Below the pieces are notes generated by a model. That model had not been told where the DNA came from. It made no database searches and saw only the letters and a list, made by a program, of their open reading frames with translations. Made by a program: the position numbers and the translations under genes. This document shows, piece after piece, positions 32,267-45,734 of a stretch of DNA of 64,000 nucleotides (positions within the stretch are counted from its first letter, which is position 1; each line of letters opens with the position of its first letter). The stretch is from Protula sp. h YS-2021 (Eukaryota > Annelida > Polychaeta > Sabellida > Serpulidae), in assembly GCA_949752745.1 (NCBI GenBank), contig OX457033.1, positions 42,215,075 through 42,279,074 of the forward strand. The letters run 5' to 3'.

Positions 32267-34386
32267 GTATAGAGATGAGGGTGCACATGGCTCTGTGTCC
32301 ATATGGCTCTGTGTCCATCTAAATGATAGAAAAAAACTCTTGATTGACAGGTGTAACCCTAGGTTACTCCAAGGTAACCCCGGGTCGCAACCCTTTAAAC
32401 GCAAGAAAATGCAACCCGGGTTTAGACCCTAACCGTGACCCTGACCCCAACCCTGACCCTGACCCTGACCCCAACCTTGACCTTGACCCTGACCCCGACC
32501 CTGACCCCAACCTTGACCCTGACCCTAACCCTGACCCAACCCTGTAAAAATATTCTAAGTCCAACACAACTTAACCTTGACCCAACCCTTGACCTTAACC
32601 CTGACCCTGACCCTAACTCTTGACCCTGACCCTAACCCTTTGAAAAATATTCTAAGTCCAAAATAACTCAACCTTAACCCAACCCTTGACCTTAACCCTG
32701 ACCCTAACCCTTGACCCTGACCCTAACCCTTTGAAAAATATTCTAAGTCCAAAATAACTCAACCTTAACCCAACCCTTGACCTTAACCCTGACCCTAACC
32801 CTTGACCCTGACCCTAACCCTTTGAAAAATATTCTAAGTCCAACACAACTCAACATTGACACAACCTTGACCCTGACCCTAACCCTGACCCTAACCCTGA
32901 CCCTGACCCCGACCCTAACCCTGACCCCAACCCTGACCCTGACCCTGACCCTAACCCTGACCCTGACCCCGACCCTAACCCTGACCCCAACCCTGACCCT
33001 GACCCCGACCCTGACCCCACCCTTAACCCTGACCCCGACCCTTACCCCAACCCTGACCCTGAACCAAGCCTGTAAAAAATATTCTAAGTCCAACAAAACT
33101 CAACCTTGACCCAACATCAACCCAACCCTTACCCAACACAAGCCTTATAAAATATTCTAAGTCAATCACAAGGCAACCTTGATCCAACCCAACCGTAAGC
33201 CTGACACATAACCTAACCCAATACCCCAACCCGATACCCTAACCCATACTGAAAGTGGAGAAAACGTTTGATAATGTTTTGACAATATCGTTAAAAGTCC
33301 ATGATGTTTTTCTACAAATTTTATATGGTTTAATAGTGCATGAAATATTCTATTATTATTGCAAATGTCATGCCTGTATTATGTGTAGAAGTTATAATAA
33401 AATTGATATTTTCATGTTAAAATGTCAAAATGCTAAAAAAATTGACAATTTTTTGACCATATCGTCAAAAGCCCTTAATGGATTTTTACAAACTTTATAC
33501 CGCGTAATAGTGTTGCAATGATATATAAGTGACATAAATATTTTGGCTCTATTTTATCTAGAAGTTATAAAGAAATGACATTTTTAAATAATGGGCCAAA
33601 TTTTACCCCAAATTTCATGCGTTTTTTAAATGTTTTTGAAAAAGTCTTTAAGGTATCGTCATAAATTATATAGCGTTTTAAAGCCCTTGAACGCAGTTTG
33701 TAGCCCTGTTAAAATAATTTTCCTACTACTATGACAAGCATAACAAAAATTGAGTTTAAGGTCAACGATGCCTAAAAATTATGGTGTCTCTGCTACCTCG
33801 AGACCAAGTCCCGTTTTTTAAATTTCAACCGCTTTCCTTAGTCTTTCAGGACTCAAATTGCACCAAAATAATCCTCTGATTCTAAGGGTTCCTACAAAAA
33901 CACATTTATTCTTATTTATTCATAAAGTCGTCATGTCATGATATTAGTCGCATGACGTTGTTTAACCTGTGCACCTTACCTGCATTTTTTTGCATAAGTG
34001 AAACTGTTCATATTTTTTGTCAGAATTTTTGATAAATAAGTTCGAACACAAATAAAATAGTATTATTACGCGCACGTTTCTGCCTTATTTCTGTTAAAAT
34101 AAACGATTTTTCACGAAGTTATTACCAAAAAAATGCGTTATTGGGCTGTTTCTGCCAACTTAATCCCTATAACTCGAGAAATACTTGGGTTAGGGATTAG
34201 GGTTAGGGTTGGGTTAGGGTCAGGGTTATGGGTTGGGTTATGGTATAGAGTTATTGGGTTAGAGGTTAGGGTATAATGATGATTTTGGCATTTTATTACC
34301 TATTAGTTCGTAACAAGGGTTAGCCCTAACCCATAACCCAAGGGTCAGTAGATTTTTACTAGAGGGTTAATATGGTTACGGTTAGG
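32267..34386 (+). repeat. subtelomeric unit C1 (type C), 2120 bp
   Basis: The head reads GTATAGAGATGAGGGTGCAC with two ATGGCTCTGTGTCCAT copies. The C-rich field, AT-rich block and tail follow, diverged from type B at scattered sites (for example TTTAAACGCAAG, CCAAAATAACTC). No interstitial TTAGGG cap follows; it runs straight into C2. Confidence 0.95.
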
Positions 34387-36506
34387 GTATAGAGATGAGG
34401 GTGCACATGGCTCTGTGTCCATATGGCTCTGTGTCCATCTAAATGATAGAAAAAAACTCTTGATTGACAGGTGTAACCCTAGGTTACTCCAAGGTAACCC
34501 CGGGTCGCAACCCTTTAAACGCAAGAAAATGCAACCCGGGTTTAGACCCTAACCGTGACCCTGACCCCAACCCTGACCCTGACCCTGACCCCAACCTTGA
34601 CCTTGACCCTGACCCCGACCCTGACCCCAACCTTGACCCTGACCCTAACCCTGACCCAACCCTGTAAAAATATTCTAAGTCCAACACAACTTAACCTTGA
34701 CCCAACCCTTGACCTTAACCCTGACCCTGACCCTAACTCTTGACCCTGACCCTAACCCTTTGAAAAATATTCTAAGTCCAAAATAACTCAACCTTAACCC
34801 AACCCTTGACCTTAACCCTGACCCTAACCCTTGACCCTGACCCTAACCCTTTGAAAAATATTCTAAGTCCAAAATAACTCAACCTTAACCCAACCCTTGA
34901 CCTTAACCCTGACCCTAACCCTTGACCCTGACCCTAACCCTTTGAAAAATATTCTAAGTCCAACACAACTCAACATTGACACAACCTTGACCCTGACCCT
35001 AACCCTGACCCTAACCCTGACCCTGACCCCGACCCTAACCCTGACCCCAACCCTGACCCTGACCCTGACCCTAACCCTGACCCTGACCCCGACCCTAACC
35101 CTGACCCCAACCCTGACCCTGACCCCGACCCTGACCCCACCCTTAACCCTGACCCCGACCCTTACCCCAACCCTGACCCTGAACCAAGCCTGTAAAAAAT
35201 ATTCTAAGTCCAACAAAACTCAACCTTGACCCAACATCAACCCAACCCTTACCCAACACAAGCCTTATAAAATATTCTAAGTCAATCACAAGGCAACCTT
35301 GATCCAACCCAACCGTAAGCCTGACACATAACCTAACCCAATACCCCAACCCGATACCCTAACCCATACTGAAAGTGGAGAAAACGTTTGATAATGTTTT
35401 GACAATATCGTTAAAAGTCCATGATGTTTTTCTACAAATTTTATATGGTTTAATAGTGCATGAAATATTCTATTATTATTGCAAATGTCATGCCTGTATT
35501 ATGTGTAGAAGTTATAATAAAATTGATATTTTCATGTTAAAATGTCAAAATGCTAAAAAAATTGACAATTTTTTGACCATATCGTCAAAAGCCCTTAATG
35601 GATTTTTACAAACTTTATACCGCGTAATAGTGTTGCAATGATATATAAGTGACATAAATATTTTGGCTCTATTTTATCTAGAAGTTATAAAGAAATGACA
35701 TTTTTAAATAATGGGCCAAATTTTACCCCAAATTTCATGCGTTTTTTAAATGTTTTTGAAAAAGTCTTTAAGGTATCGTCATAAATTATATAGCGTTTTA
35801 AAGCCCTTGAACGCAGTTTGTAGCCCTGTTAAAATAATTTTCCTACTACTATGACAAGCATAACAAAAATTGAGTTTAAGGTCAACGATGCCTAAAAATT
35901 ATGGTGTCTCTGCTACCTCGAGACCAAGTCCCGTTTTTTAAATTTCAACCGCTTTCCTTAGTCTTTCAGGACTCAAATTGCACCAAAATAATCCTCTGAT
36001 TCTAAGGGTTCCTACAAAAACACATTTATTCTTATTTATTCATAAAGTCGTCATGTCATGATATTAGTCGCATGACGTTGTTTAACCTGTGCACCTTACC
36101 TGCATTTTTTTGCATAAGTGAAACTGTTCATATTTTTTGTCAGAATTTTTGATAAATAAGTTCGAACACAAATAAAATAGTATTATTACGCGCACGTTTC
36201 TGCCTTATTTCTGTTAAAATAAACGATTTTTCACGAAGTTATTACCAAAAAAATGCGTTATTGGGCTGTTTCTGCCAACTTAATCCCTATAACTCGAGAA
36301 ATACTTGGGTTAGGGATTAGGGTTAGGGTTGGGTTAGGGTCAGGGTTATGGGTTGGGTTATGGTATAGAGTTATTGGGTTAGAGGTTAGGGTATAATGAT
36401 GATTTTGGCATTTTATTACCTATTAGTTCGTAACAAGGGTTAGCCCTAACCCATAACCCAAGGGTCAGTAGATTTTTACTAGAGGGTTAATATGGTTACG
36501 GTTAGG
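34387..36506 (+). repeat. subtelomeric unit C2 (type C), 2120 bp
   Basis: Tandem copy of C1 with no difference seen in the parts compared. Confidence 0.95.
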
Positions 36507-36580
36507 GTATAGAGATGAGGGTTAGGGTTAGGGTTAGGGTTAGGGTTAGGGTTGGGGTTAGGGTTAGGGTTAGGGTTAGG
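36507..36580 (+). repeat. type C head stub capped by TTAGGG tract
   Basis: GTATAGAGATGAGG breaks off after 14 bp into about 10 TTAGGG repeats that include one TTGGGG variant near 36551. Confidence 0.93.
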
Positions 36581-39354
36581 GTATAGAGCTAAGGGTGCAC
36601 ATGGCTCTGTGGACCACGGCTCTGTGGACCAAAGAAATGATAGTAAAAAACTTCTGATTGGCTGACATAGTTATGACGTCATCCATGATTGACAGCAGTA
36701 ATTAGGTCAGTGACCACAGGTGACCGCAAGGTGACCACTAGGTGACCGCGGGTCGCAACCCTGTAAACGCAAGAAAACGCAACCCGGGTTTTGACCCTAA
36801 CCCCGACCCTGACCCCAACCCTGACCCTAATCCTGACCCCAACCATGACCCTGACCCTGACCCTGACACTGACCCTAACCCTAACCCTGACCCTGACCCC
36901 AACCCTGACCCTGACCTTGACCCCTGACCCAACCCTATAAATATATACTAAGTCCAACACAAGTCGACCTTGACCCGACCCTTAACGCTGACCCTGACCC
37001 TGACCCTAACCCTTACCCTAGCCCTGACCCTGACTCCAACCCTGACCCTGACCCTAACCCTGGCCCTGACCCCAACCCTGACCCTAACCCCTGACCCAAC
37101 CCTATAAATATATTCTAAGTCCAACACAAGTCAAACTTGACCCAAACCTTAACCCTGACCCTGACCCTGACCCCAACCCTGACCCTGACCCTGACCCCAA
37201 CCATGACCCTGACCCTGACCCTGACTCTGATCCTAACCCTAACCCTGACCCTGACCCCAACCCTGACCCTGACCTTGACCCCTGACCCAACCCTATAAAT
37301 ATATTCTAAGTCCAACACAAGTCAACCTTGACCCGACCCTTAACCCTGACCCTGACCCTGACCCTAACCCTTACCCTAACCCTGACCCTGACCCCAACCC
37401 TGACCCTGACCCTAACCTTGACCCTGACCCCAACCCTGACCCTAACCCCTGACCCAACCCTATAAATATATTCTAAGTCCAACACAAGTCAAACTTGACA
37501 CAACCCTTAACCCTGACCCTGACCCCAACCCTGACAATGACCCTGACCCCAACCATGACCCTGACCCTGACCCTGACCCTGTTCCTAAACCTAACCTTGA
37601 CCCTGACCCCAACCCTGACCCTGACCTTAACCCCTGACCCAACCCTATAAATATGTTCTAAGTCCAACACAAGTCAACCTTGACCCGACCCTTAACCCTG
37701 ACCCTGACCCTGACCCTAACCCTAACCCTAACCCTGACCCTGACCCCAACCCTGACCCAAACCCCTGACCCAACCCTATAAATATATTCTAAGTCCAACA
37801 CAAGTCAACCTTGACCCAACCCTTAACCCTGACCCTGACCCTGACCCCAACCCTGACCCTGACCCTGACCCCAACCATGACCCTGACCCTGAAACTGACC
37901 CTAACCCTGACCCTGACCCCAACCCTGACCCTGACCCTGCCCCTAACCCCTGAACCAACCCTATAAATATATTCTAAGTCCAACACAAGTCAACCTTGAC
38001 CCGACCCTTAACCCTGACCCTGACCCTGACCCTAACCCTGACCCCGACCCTGACCCCAACCTTGACCCTGACCCTAACCCCTGACCCAACCCTATAAATA
38101 TATTCTAAGTCCAACACAAGTCAACCTTGACCCAACCCTTAACCCTGACCCTGACCCTGACCCCAACCCTGACCCTGACCCTGACCCCAACCATGACCAT
38201 GACCCTGACACTGACCCTAACCCTGACCCTGACCCCAACCCTGACCCTGACCCCAACCCTGACCCTAACCCCTGACCCAACCCTATAAATATATTCTAAG
38301 TCCAACACAAGTCAACCTTGACCCGACCCTTAACCCTGACCCTGACCCTGACCCTAACCCTTACCCTAGCCCTGACCCTGACCCCAACCCTGACCCCTTA
38401 CCCTGACCCTAACCCTGACCCTGACCCAAACCCTGACCCTAACCACTGACCCAACCCTATAAATATATTCTAAGTCCAACACAAGTCAAACTTGACCCAA
38501 CCCTTACCTGACCCTAACCCTGACCCTGACCTCAAAACTGACCCTGACCCTGACCCCAACCATGACCCTGACCCTGACCCTGACCCTGATCCTAACCCTG
38601 ACCCTGACCCCTGACCCAACCCTATAAATATATTCTAAGTCCAACACAAGTCAACCTTGACCCAACCCTTAACCCTGACCCTGACCCTGACCCCAACCCT
38701 GACCCTGACCCTGACCCCAACCATGACCCTGACCCTGACACTGACCCTAACCCTGACCCTGACCCCAACCCTGAACCTGACCCTGACCCTAACCCCTGAC
38801 CCAACCCTAAAAATATATTCTAAGTCCAACACAAGTCAACCTTGACCCGACCCTTAACCCAGACCCTGACCCTGACCATAACCCTTACCCTAACACTGAC
38901 CCTGACCCCAACCCTGACCCTGACCCTATCCCTGACCCTGATCCCAACACTGAACCTGACCCTAACCCCTGACCCAACCCTATAAATATATTCTAAGTCC
39001 AACACAAGTCAACCTTGACCCAACCCTTAACCCTCACCCTGACCCCAACCCTAACCCTGACCCCTGACCCAACCCTATAAATATATTCTAAATCCAACAC
39101 AACTCAACCTTGACCCAACCCTTAACCGTGACCCTGACCCTGACCCCAACCCTGACCCTGACCCTGACCCAACCATGACCCTGACCCTGACCCTGATACT
39201 GACCCTAACCCTGACCCTGACCCCAACAATGATCCTGACCTTAACCCCTGACCCAACCCTATAAATATATTCTTAGTCCAACACAAGTCAACCTTGACCC
39301 AACACTTAACCCTCACCCTGACCCTGACCCCAACCCTGACCCTGACCCTGACCC
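36581..39354 (+). repeat. long-head type B unit with extended C-rich higher-order array
   Basis: The head is the long form: CTTCTGATTGGCTGACATAG, TGACGTCA, GATGATTGACAGC, GGTCAGTGACCACAGG, then GTAAACGCAAGAAAACGC. From about 36790 the field consists only of CCCTGA/CCCTAA-type hexamers and about 15 spacers ATAAATATATTCTAAGTCCA (first near 36936, last near 39261), spaced 100-190 bp apart. Spacers alternate between AAGTCAACCTTGACCCGACC and AAGTCAA(C/A)CTTGACCCAACC versions. There is no AT-rich block. It ends at GACCCTAG|GGTTAGGG. Confidence 0.9.
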
Positions 39355-39937
39355 TAGGGTTAGGGTTAGGGTTAGGGTATAGAGCTAAGGGTGCACATGG
39401 CTCCCCGTACCATGGCTCCCCGTACCAAAGAAATGATAGTAAAAAACTCTTGATTGACAGGTGTAACCCTAGGTTACCCCAAGGTAACCTCGGATCGCAA
39501 CCCTGTAAACGCAAGAAAATGCAACCCGGGGTTTGACCCTAACCCTGACCCTGACCCTAACCCTGACCCTGACCCTAACCTTGACCCTGACCCTGACCCC
39601 GACCCTGACCCCAACCTTGACCCTGAACCTAACCCCTGACCCAACCATATAAAAATATTCTAAGTCCAATACAACTTAACCTTGACCCAACCCTTGACCT
39701 TAACCCTGACCCTGACCTTAACCCTTGACCCTGACCCTAACCCTTTGAAAAATATTCTAAGTCCAAAACAACTCAACCTTGACCCAATACTTGACCTTAA
39801 CCCTGACCCTGACCCTAACCCCTGACCCTGACCCTAACCCTTTGAAAAATATTCTAAGTCCAACACAACTCAACCTTGACACAACCTTGACCCTAACCAT
39901 GACCCTAACCCCTGACCCTGACCCTGACCCCAACCCT
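39355..39937 (+). repeat. TTAGGG tract and truncated type A unit
   Basis: A four-repeat TTAGGG tract (39355-39376), a short-form type A head at 39377, then a C-rich field cut at CCAACCCTG (about 39938). Confidence 0.93.
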
Positions 39938-40591
39938 GGGTTAGGGTTAGGGTTAGGGTTAGGGTTAGGGTTAGGGTTAGTGTTAGGGTTAGGGTTAGTG
40001 TTAGGGTTAGGGTATAGAGCTAAGGGTGCACATGGCTCTGTGGACCACGGCTCTGTGGACCAAAGAAATGATAGAAAAAAACTCTTGATTGACAGGTGTA
40101 ACCCTAGGTTACCCCAAGGTAACCCCGGGTCGCAACCCTATAAACGCAAGAAAATGCAACCCGGGTTTAGACCCTAACCCTGACCCTTATCCCAACCTTG
40201 ACCCTGACCCTGACCTCGATCCTGACCCCAACCTTGACCCTGACCCTGACCCCGACCCTGACCCCAACCTTGACCCTGACCCTAACCCCTGACCCAACCC
40301 TGTAAAAATATTCTAAGTCCAACACAACTTAACCTTGACCCAACCCTTGACCTTAACCCTGACCCTGACCCTAACCCTTGACCCTGACCCTAACCCTTTG
40401 AAAAATATTCTAAGGGTTAGGGTTAGGGTTAGGGTTAGGGTATAGAGCTAAGGGTTAGGGTTAGGGTTAGGGTTAGGGTTAGGGTTAGGGTTAGGGTTAG
40501 GGTTAGGGTTAGTGTTAGGGTTAGGGTTAGGGTTAGGGTTAGGGTTAGGGTTAGGGTTAGGGTTAGGGTTAGGGTTAGGGTTAGGGTTAGG
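39938..40591 (+). repeat. TTAGGG tract, truncated type B unit and head stub
   Basis: TTAGGG repeats with two TTAGTG variants (39938-40011); a type B unit from 40012 cut inside the spacer ATATTCTAAG (about 40413); a TTAGGG tract; a 13-bp head stub (40440-40453); then a long TTAGGG tract with one TTAGTG (to 40591). Confidence 0.93.
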
Positions 40592-41013
40592 GTATAGAGC
40601 TAAGGGTGCACATGGCTCTGTGGACCACGGCTCTGTGGACCAAAGAAATGATAGAAAAAAACTCTTGATTGACAGGTGTAACCCTAGGTTACCCCAAGGT
40701 AACCCCGGGTCGCAACCCTATAAACGCAAGAAAATGCAACCCGGGTTTAGACCCTAACCCTGACCCTTATCCCAACCTTGACCCTGACCCTGACCTCGAT
40801 CCTGACCCCAACCTTGACCCTGACCCTGACCCCGACCCTGACCCCAACCTTGACCCTGACCCTAACCCCTGACCCAACCCTGTAAAAATATTCTAAGTCC
40901 AACACAACTTAACCTTGACCCAACCCTTGACCTTAACCCTGACCCTGACCCTAACCCTTGACCCTGACCCTAACCCTTTGAAAAATATTCTAAGGGTTAG
41001 GGTTAGGGTTAGG
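40592..41013 (+). repeat. second truncated type B unit with the same breakpoint
   Basis: Copy of 40012-40413 displaced by 580 bp and cut at the same base of ATATTCTAAG (about 40993), then TTAGGG repeats. The identical scar means the truncated piece was duplicated after it formed. Confidence 0.93.
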
Positions 41014-42190
41014 GTATAGAGCTAAGGGTGCACATGGCTCCCCGTACCATGGCTCCCCGTACCAAAGAAATGATAGAAAAAAACTTCTGATTGGCTGATA
41101 TATTTATGACGTCATCGATGATTGACAGCTGTAATTTGGTCAGTGACCATAGGTCACGCAAAGTAACCCCGGGTAACAACCCTATAAACGCAAGAAAATG
41201 CAACCCGGGTTAAAACCCTAACCCTGACCCAGACCCCAACCTTGACCCTGACCCTGACCCTAACCTTGACCCTGACCCTGACCCTGACCCTAACCCTGAC
41301 CCTGACCTTGACCCCAACCTTGACCCTGACCCTAACCCCTGACCCAACCCTATTAAAATATTCTAAGTCCAACACAACTCAACCTTGACCAAACCCTTAA
41401 CCCCGACCCTGACCCCAACCCTGACCCTGACCCTAACCCTGACCCTGACCCTGACCCTAACCCTGACCCTGACCCCAACCCTGACCCTAACCCTGACCCT
41501 GACACCAACCCTAACCCTGACCCTAACCCTGACCCTGACCCTGACCCCAACCTTGACCCTGACCCTAACCCCTGACCCAACCCTATTAAAATATTCTAAG
41601 TCCAACACAACTCAACCTTGACCCAACACTATAACCCTAACCCTGACCCCAACCCTGACCCTGACCCTAACCCTGACCCTGACCCTGACACTGACCGTAA
41701 CCCTGACCCTGACCCAACCCTGACCCTGACCCTAACCCTGACCCTGACCCCAACCTTGACCCTGACCCCAACCTTGACCCTAAAACTAACCCCTGACCCA
41801 ACCCTATTAAAATATTCTAAGTCCAACACAACTCAACCTTGACCCAACCATTAACCCCGACCTGACCCCAACCTTGACCCTGACCCTAACCCTGACACTG
41901 ACCCTGACCCTGACAGTGACCCTAACCCTGACCCTGACCCCAACCTTGACCCTGTCCCTGAAACTGACCCTTACCCTGACCCTGACCCCAACCCTGACCC
42001 TGACCATAACCCTGACCCTGACCCCAACCTTGACCCTGACCCCAACCTTGACCCGACCCTGACCCCAACCCTGACCCTGACCCTAACCCTGACACTGACC
42101 CTGACCCTGACAGTGACCCTAACCCTGACCATCACCTTGACCCTAACCCTGACCCTGACCCCAACCCTGACCCTAACCCTGACCCTGTCC

Positions 42191-43208
42191 CTGACCCTAG
42201 CCCTGACCCTGACCCCAACCTTGACCCTGACCCCAACCTTGACACTGACCCTAACCCCTGACCCAACACTATTAAAATATTCCAAGTCCCACACAACTCA
42301 ACCTTGACTCAACCCTTAACCAAGACCCTGACCCCAAGCATGACCTTGACCTTAACCCTGACCATGACCCTGACCCTGACCCTAACACTGACCCTGACCC
42401 CAACCCTGACCCTGACACTAACCCTGACCCTGACCCCAACCCTGACCCAGACCCCAACCCTGACCCCAACCTTGACCCTGACCCCGACCCCGACCCTTAC
42501 CCTAACCCTGATTCCAACCTTGACCCTGACCCTAACCCATAATACAACTCATTAAAAATATTCTAAGAGCAACACATCTCAACCTTGACCCAACCCTTAA
42601 CCCTGACCCTGACCCCAACCCTGACCCTGACCCTGACCGTGACCCCGACCCTGAACTTGACCCTAACCCTGAACATGACCCTGAACCATAACCTTGACCC
42701 TGACTCTAACCCCTGACCCAACCCTATAAAAATATTCTAAGTCCAACACAGCTCAACCTTGAACGAACCCTTAACCCTTGACCCTGACCCCAACCCTGAC
42801 CCTGACCCTAACCCTGACCCAGACCCCAACCTAGACCCTGACCCCAACGCTGACCCCAACCTTGACCCTGTCCCTGACCCCGACCCCGACCCTGACCCTA
42901 TCCCTGACCCCAACAACTGATACAACCCTATAAAAATATTCTAAGTGCAACACATCTCAACCTTCACCCAACCCTTAACACAGACCCTGATCCCAACCCT
43001 CACCCTGAACCTAACCTTGACCCTGACCATGATCCTGACCCTGACCGCGACCCTGACCATGACCCTAACCCTGAACATGACCCGGACCCAAACCTTGACC
43101 CTGACCCTAACCCCTGACACAACCCTATAAAAATATTCAAAGTACAACACAGCTCAGCCTTTAACGAATCCTTAAACCTGACCCTGACCCGAAACCCTGA
43201 CCCTGACC
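42191..43208 (+). repeat. internal duplication, source copy
   Basis: Matches 44043-45060 at a constant offset of 1852 bp with few substitutions. Confidence 0.85.
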
Positions 43209-44042
43209 CTAACCCTGACCCTTATCCCAACCTGGACCCTGACCCCAATCCTGACCCCAACCTTGACCCAGACCCTGACCCCGACCCAGACCCAGACCCT
43301 AACCCTGACCCAACCTTGACCCTGACCCTAACATCTGACCCAGCCCTATTAAAATATTCTAAGTCTAACACAATTCAACCTTGACATAACCCTAAACCCT
43401 GACCCTGACCCCAATCCTGACCCTGACCTTAAGCCTGACCCTGACCCAGACCCTGACCCTAACCCTGACCCTGACCCCAACCTGACCCTGACCCTAACCC
43501 TGACCCTGACCCCAACCTTAACCCTGACCATAACCCTGACCCCAACCTTGACCCTGACCCTGATCCCGACCCCGACCCTTATCTTGACCCCAATCTTGAC
43601 CCTGACCCTAACCCCTGATCCAACCCTATAAAAATATTCTAAGTGCAACACATCTCAACCTTGACCCAACCCGTAACCCTGACCCTGACCCCAACCTTGA
43701 CACTGATCCTGACCCTGACCCTGAGCCCGACCCTGACCCTGACCCTAGCCCTGACCATGACCCTGACCCCAACCTTGATCCTGAGCCTAACCCCTGACGC
43801 AACCCTATAAAAATATTCTAAGTCCAACACAGCTCAACCTTGAACGAACCCTTAACCCTGACCCTGACCCCAACCCTGACCCTGACCCTAACCCTGACCC
43901 TGACCCTGAACCTGACCCTAACCCTGAACATGACCCTGAACTCTAACCTTGACCCTGACTCTAACCCCTGACCCAACCCTATAAAAATATTCTAAGTCCA
44001 ACACAGCATAACCTTGAACGAACTTTAACCCTGACCCTGACC

Positions 44043-45060
44043 CTGACCCTAGCCCTGACCCTGACCCCAACCTTGACCCTGACCCCAACCTTGACACTGA
44101 CCCTAACCCCTGACCCAACACTATTAAAATATTCCAAGTCCCACACAACTCAACCTTGACTCAACCCTTAACCAAGACCCTGACCCCAAGCATGACCTTG
44201 ACCTTAACCCTGACCATGACCCTGACCCTGACCCTAACACTGACCCTGACCCCAACCCTGACCCTGACACTAACCCTGACCCTGACCCCAACCCTGACCC
44301 AGACCCCAACCCTGACCCCAACCTTGACCCTGACCCCGACCCCGACCCTTACCATAACCCAGTTTCCAACCTTGACCCTGACCCTAACCCATAATACAAC
44401 CCATTAAAAATATTCTAAGAGCAACACATCTCAACCTTGACCCAACCCTTAACCCTGACCCTGACCCCAACCCTGACCCTGACCCTGACCGTGACCCCGA
44501 CCCTGAACTTGACCCTAACCCTGAACATGACCCTGAACCATAACCTTGACCCTGACTCTAACCCCTGACCCAACCCTATAAAAATATTCTAAGTCCAACA
44601 CAGCTCAACCTTGAACGAACCCTTAACCCTTGACCCTGACCCCAACCCTGACCCTGACCCTAACCCTGACCCAGACCCCAACCTAGACCCTGACCCCAAC
44701 GCTGACCCCAACCTTGACCCTGTCCCTGACCCCGACCCCGACCCTGACCCTAACCCTGACCCCAACAACTGATACAACCCTATAAAAATATTCTAAGTGC
44801 AACACATCTCAACCTTCACCCAACCCTTAACCCAGACCCTGATCCCAACCCTCACCCTGAACCTAACCTTGACCCTGACCATGATCCTGACCCTGACCGC
44901 GACCCTGACCATGACCCTAACCCTGACCATGACCCGGACCCAAACCTTGACCCTGACCCTAACCCCTGACACAACCCTATAAAAATATTCTAAGTACAAC
45001 ACAGCTCAGCCTTTAACGAATCCTTAAACCTGACCCTGACCCGAAACCCTGACCCTGACC
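44043..45060 (+). repeat. internal duplication, second copy, rearranged at its right end
   Basis: Follows 42191-43208 and then jumps at about 45061 to sequence matching from 43745 onward, so about 535 bp of the source (about 43209-43744) are missing here. The switch lies within CCCTGACCCTA repeats, as expected for unequal exchange. Confidence 0.8.
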
Positions 45061-45569
45061 CTAGCCCTGACCATGACCCTGACCCCAACCTTGATCCTGA
45101 GCCTAACCCCTGACGCAACCCTATAAAAATATTCTAAGTCCAACACAGCTCAACCTTGAACGAACCCTTAACCCTGACCCTGACCCCAACCCTGACCCTG
45201 ACCCTAACCCTGACCCTGACCCTGAACCTGACCCTAACCCTGAACATGACCCTGAACTCTAACCTTGACCCTGACTCTAACCCCTGACCCAACCCTATAA
45301 AAATATTCTAAGTCCAACACAGCTCAACCTTGAACGGACTTTAACCCTGACCCTGACCCCAACCTTGACCCAGACCCTGACCTTGAACCCGACCCTGACC
45401 CTAACCCTGACCCAACCTTGACCCTGATCATAACCCCTGACCCAACCGTTTAAAAATATGCTAAGTGCAAACACAGCTCAACCTTGACCCAAACCTTAAC
45501 CCTGACTTTGACCCCAACCCTGACCCTAACCCTGACCATGACCCCAACCTTGACCCTGACATTGACCCT

Positions 45570-45734
45570 AGGGTTAGGGTTAGTGTTAGGGTTAGGGTTA
45601 GGGTTAGGGTTAGGGTTAGGGTTAGGGTATAGAGATGAGGGTGCACATGGCTCTGTGTCCATATGGCTCTGTGTCCATCTAAATGATAGAAAAAAACTCT
45701 TGATTGACAGGTTAGGGTTAGGGTTAGGGTTAGG
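45570..45734 (+). repeat. TTAGGG tract, truncated type C head, TTAGGG tract
   Basis: TTAGGG repeats with one TTAGTG (45570-45626); a type C head from 45627 cut at GATTGACAG (45710); a further four-repeat tract to 45734. Confidence 0.93.

Larger units (their letters stand above)
41014..45569 (+). repeat. long-head type A unit with 4.3-kb C-rich higher-order array
   Basis: Long-form head with two CCCCGTACC copies, TGACGTCA and GATGATTGACAGC. From about 41215 it has CCCTGA/CCCTAA hexamers with about 20 spacers of the form AAATATTCTAAGTCCAACAC, more diverged than elsewhere (variants AAGTGCAACACATC, AAGAGCAACACATC, CCAAGTCCCACAC). It lacks the AT-rich block and holds an internal 1.85-kb duplication. 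It ends at GACCCTAG|GGTTAGGG. Confidence 0.9.

Noticed and set aside
36900..39300. CRISPR-like regular spacing of the ATATTCTAAGTCCAACAC motif
   Set aside because: The intervening DNA is itself hexamer repeat, the spacing is irregular, the chromosome is eukaryotic and no cas genes occur.
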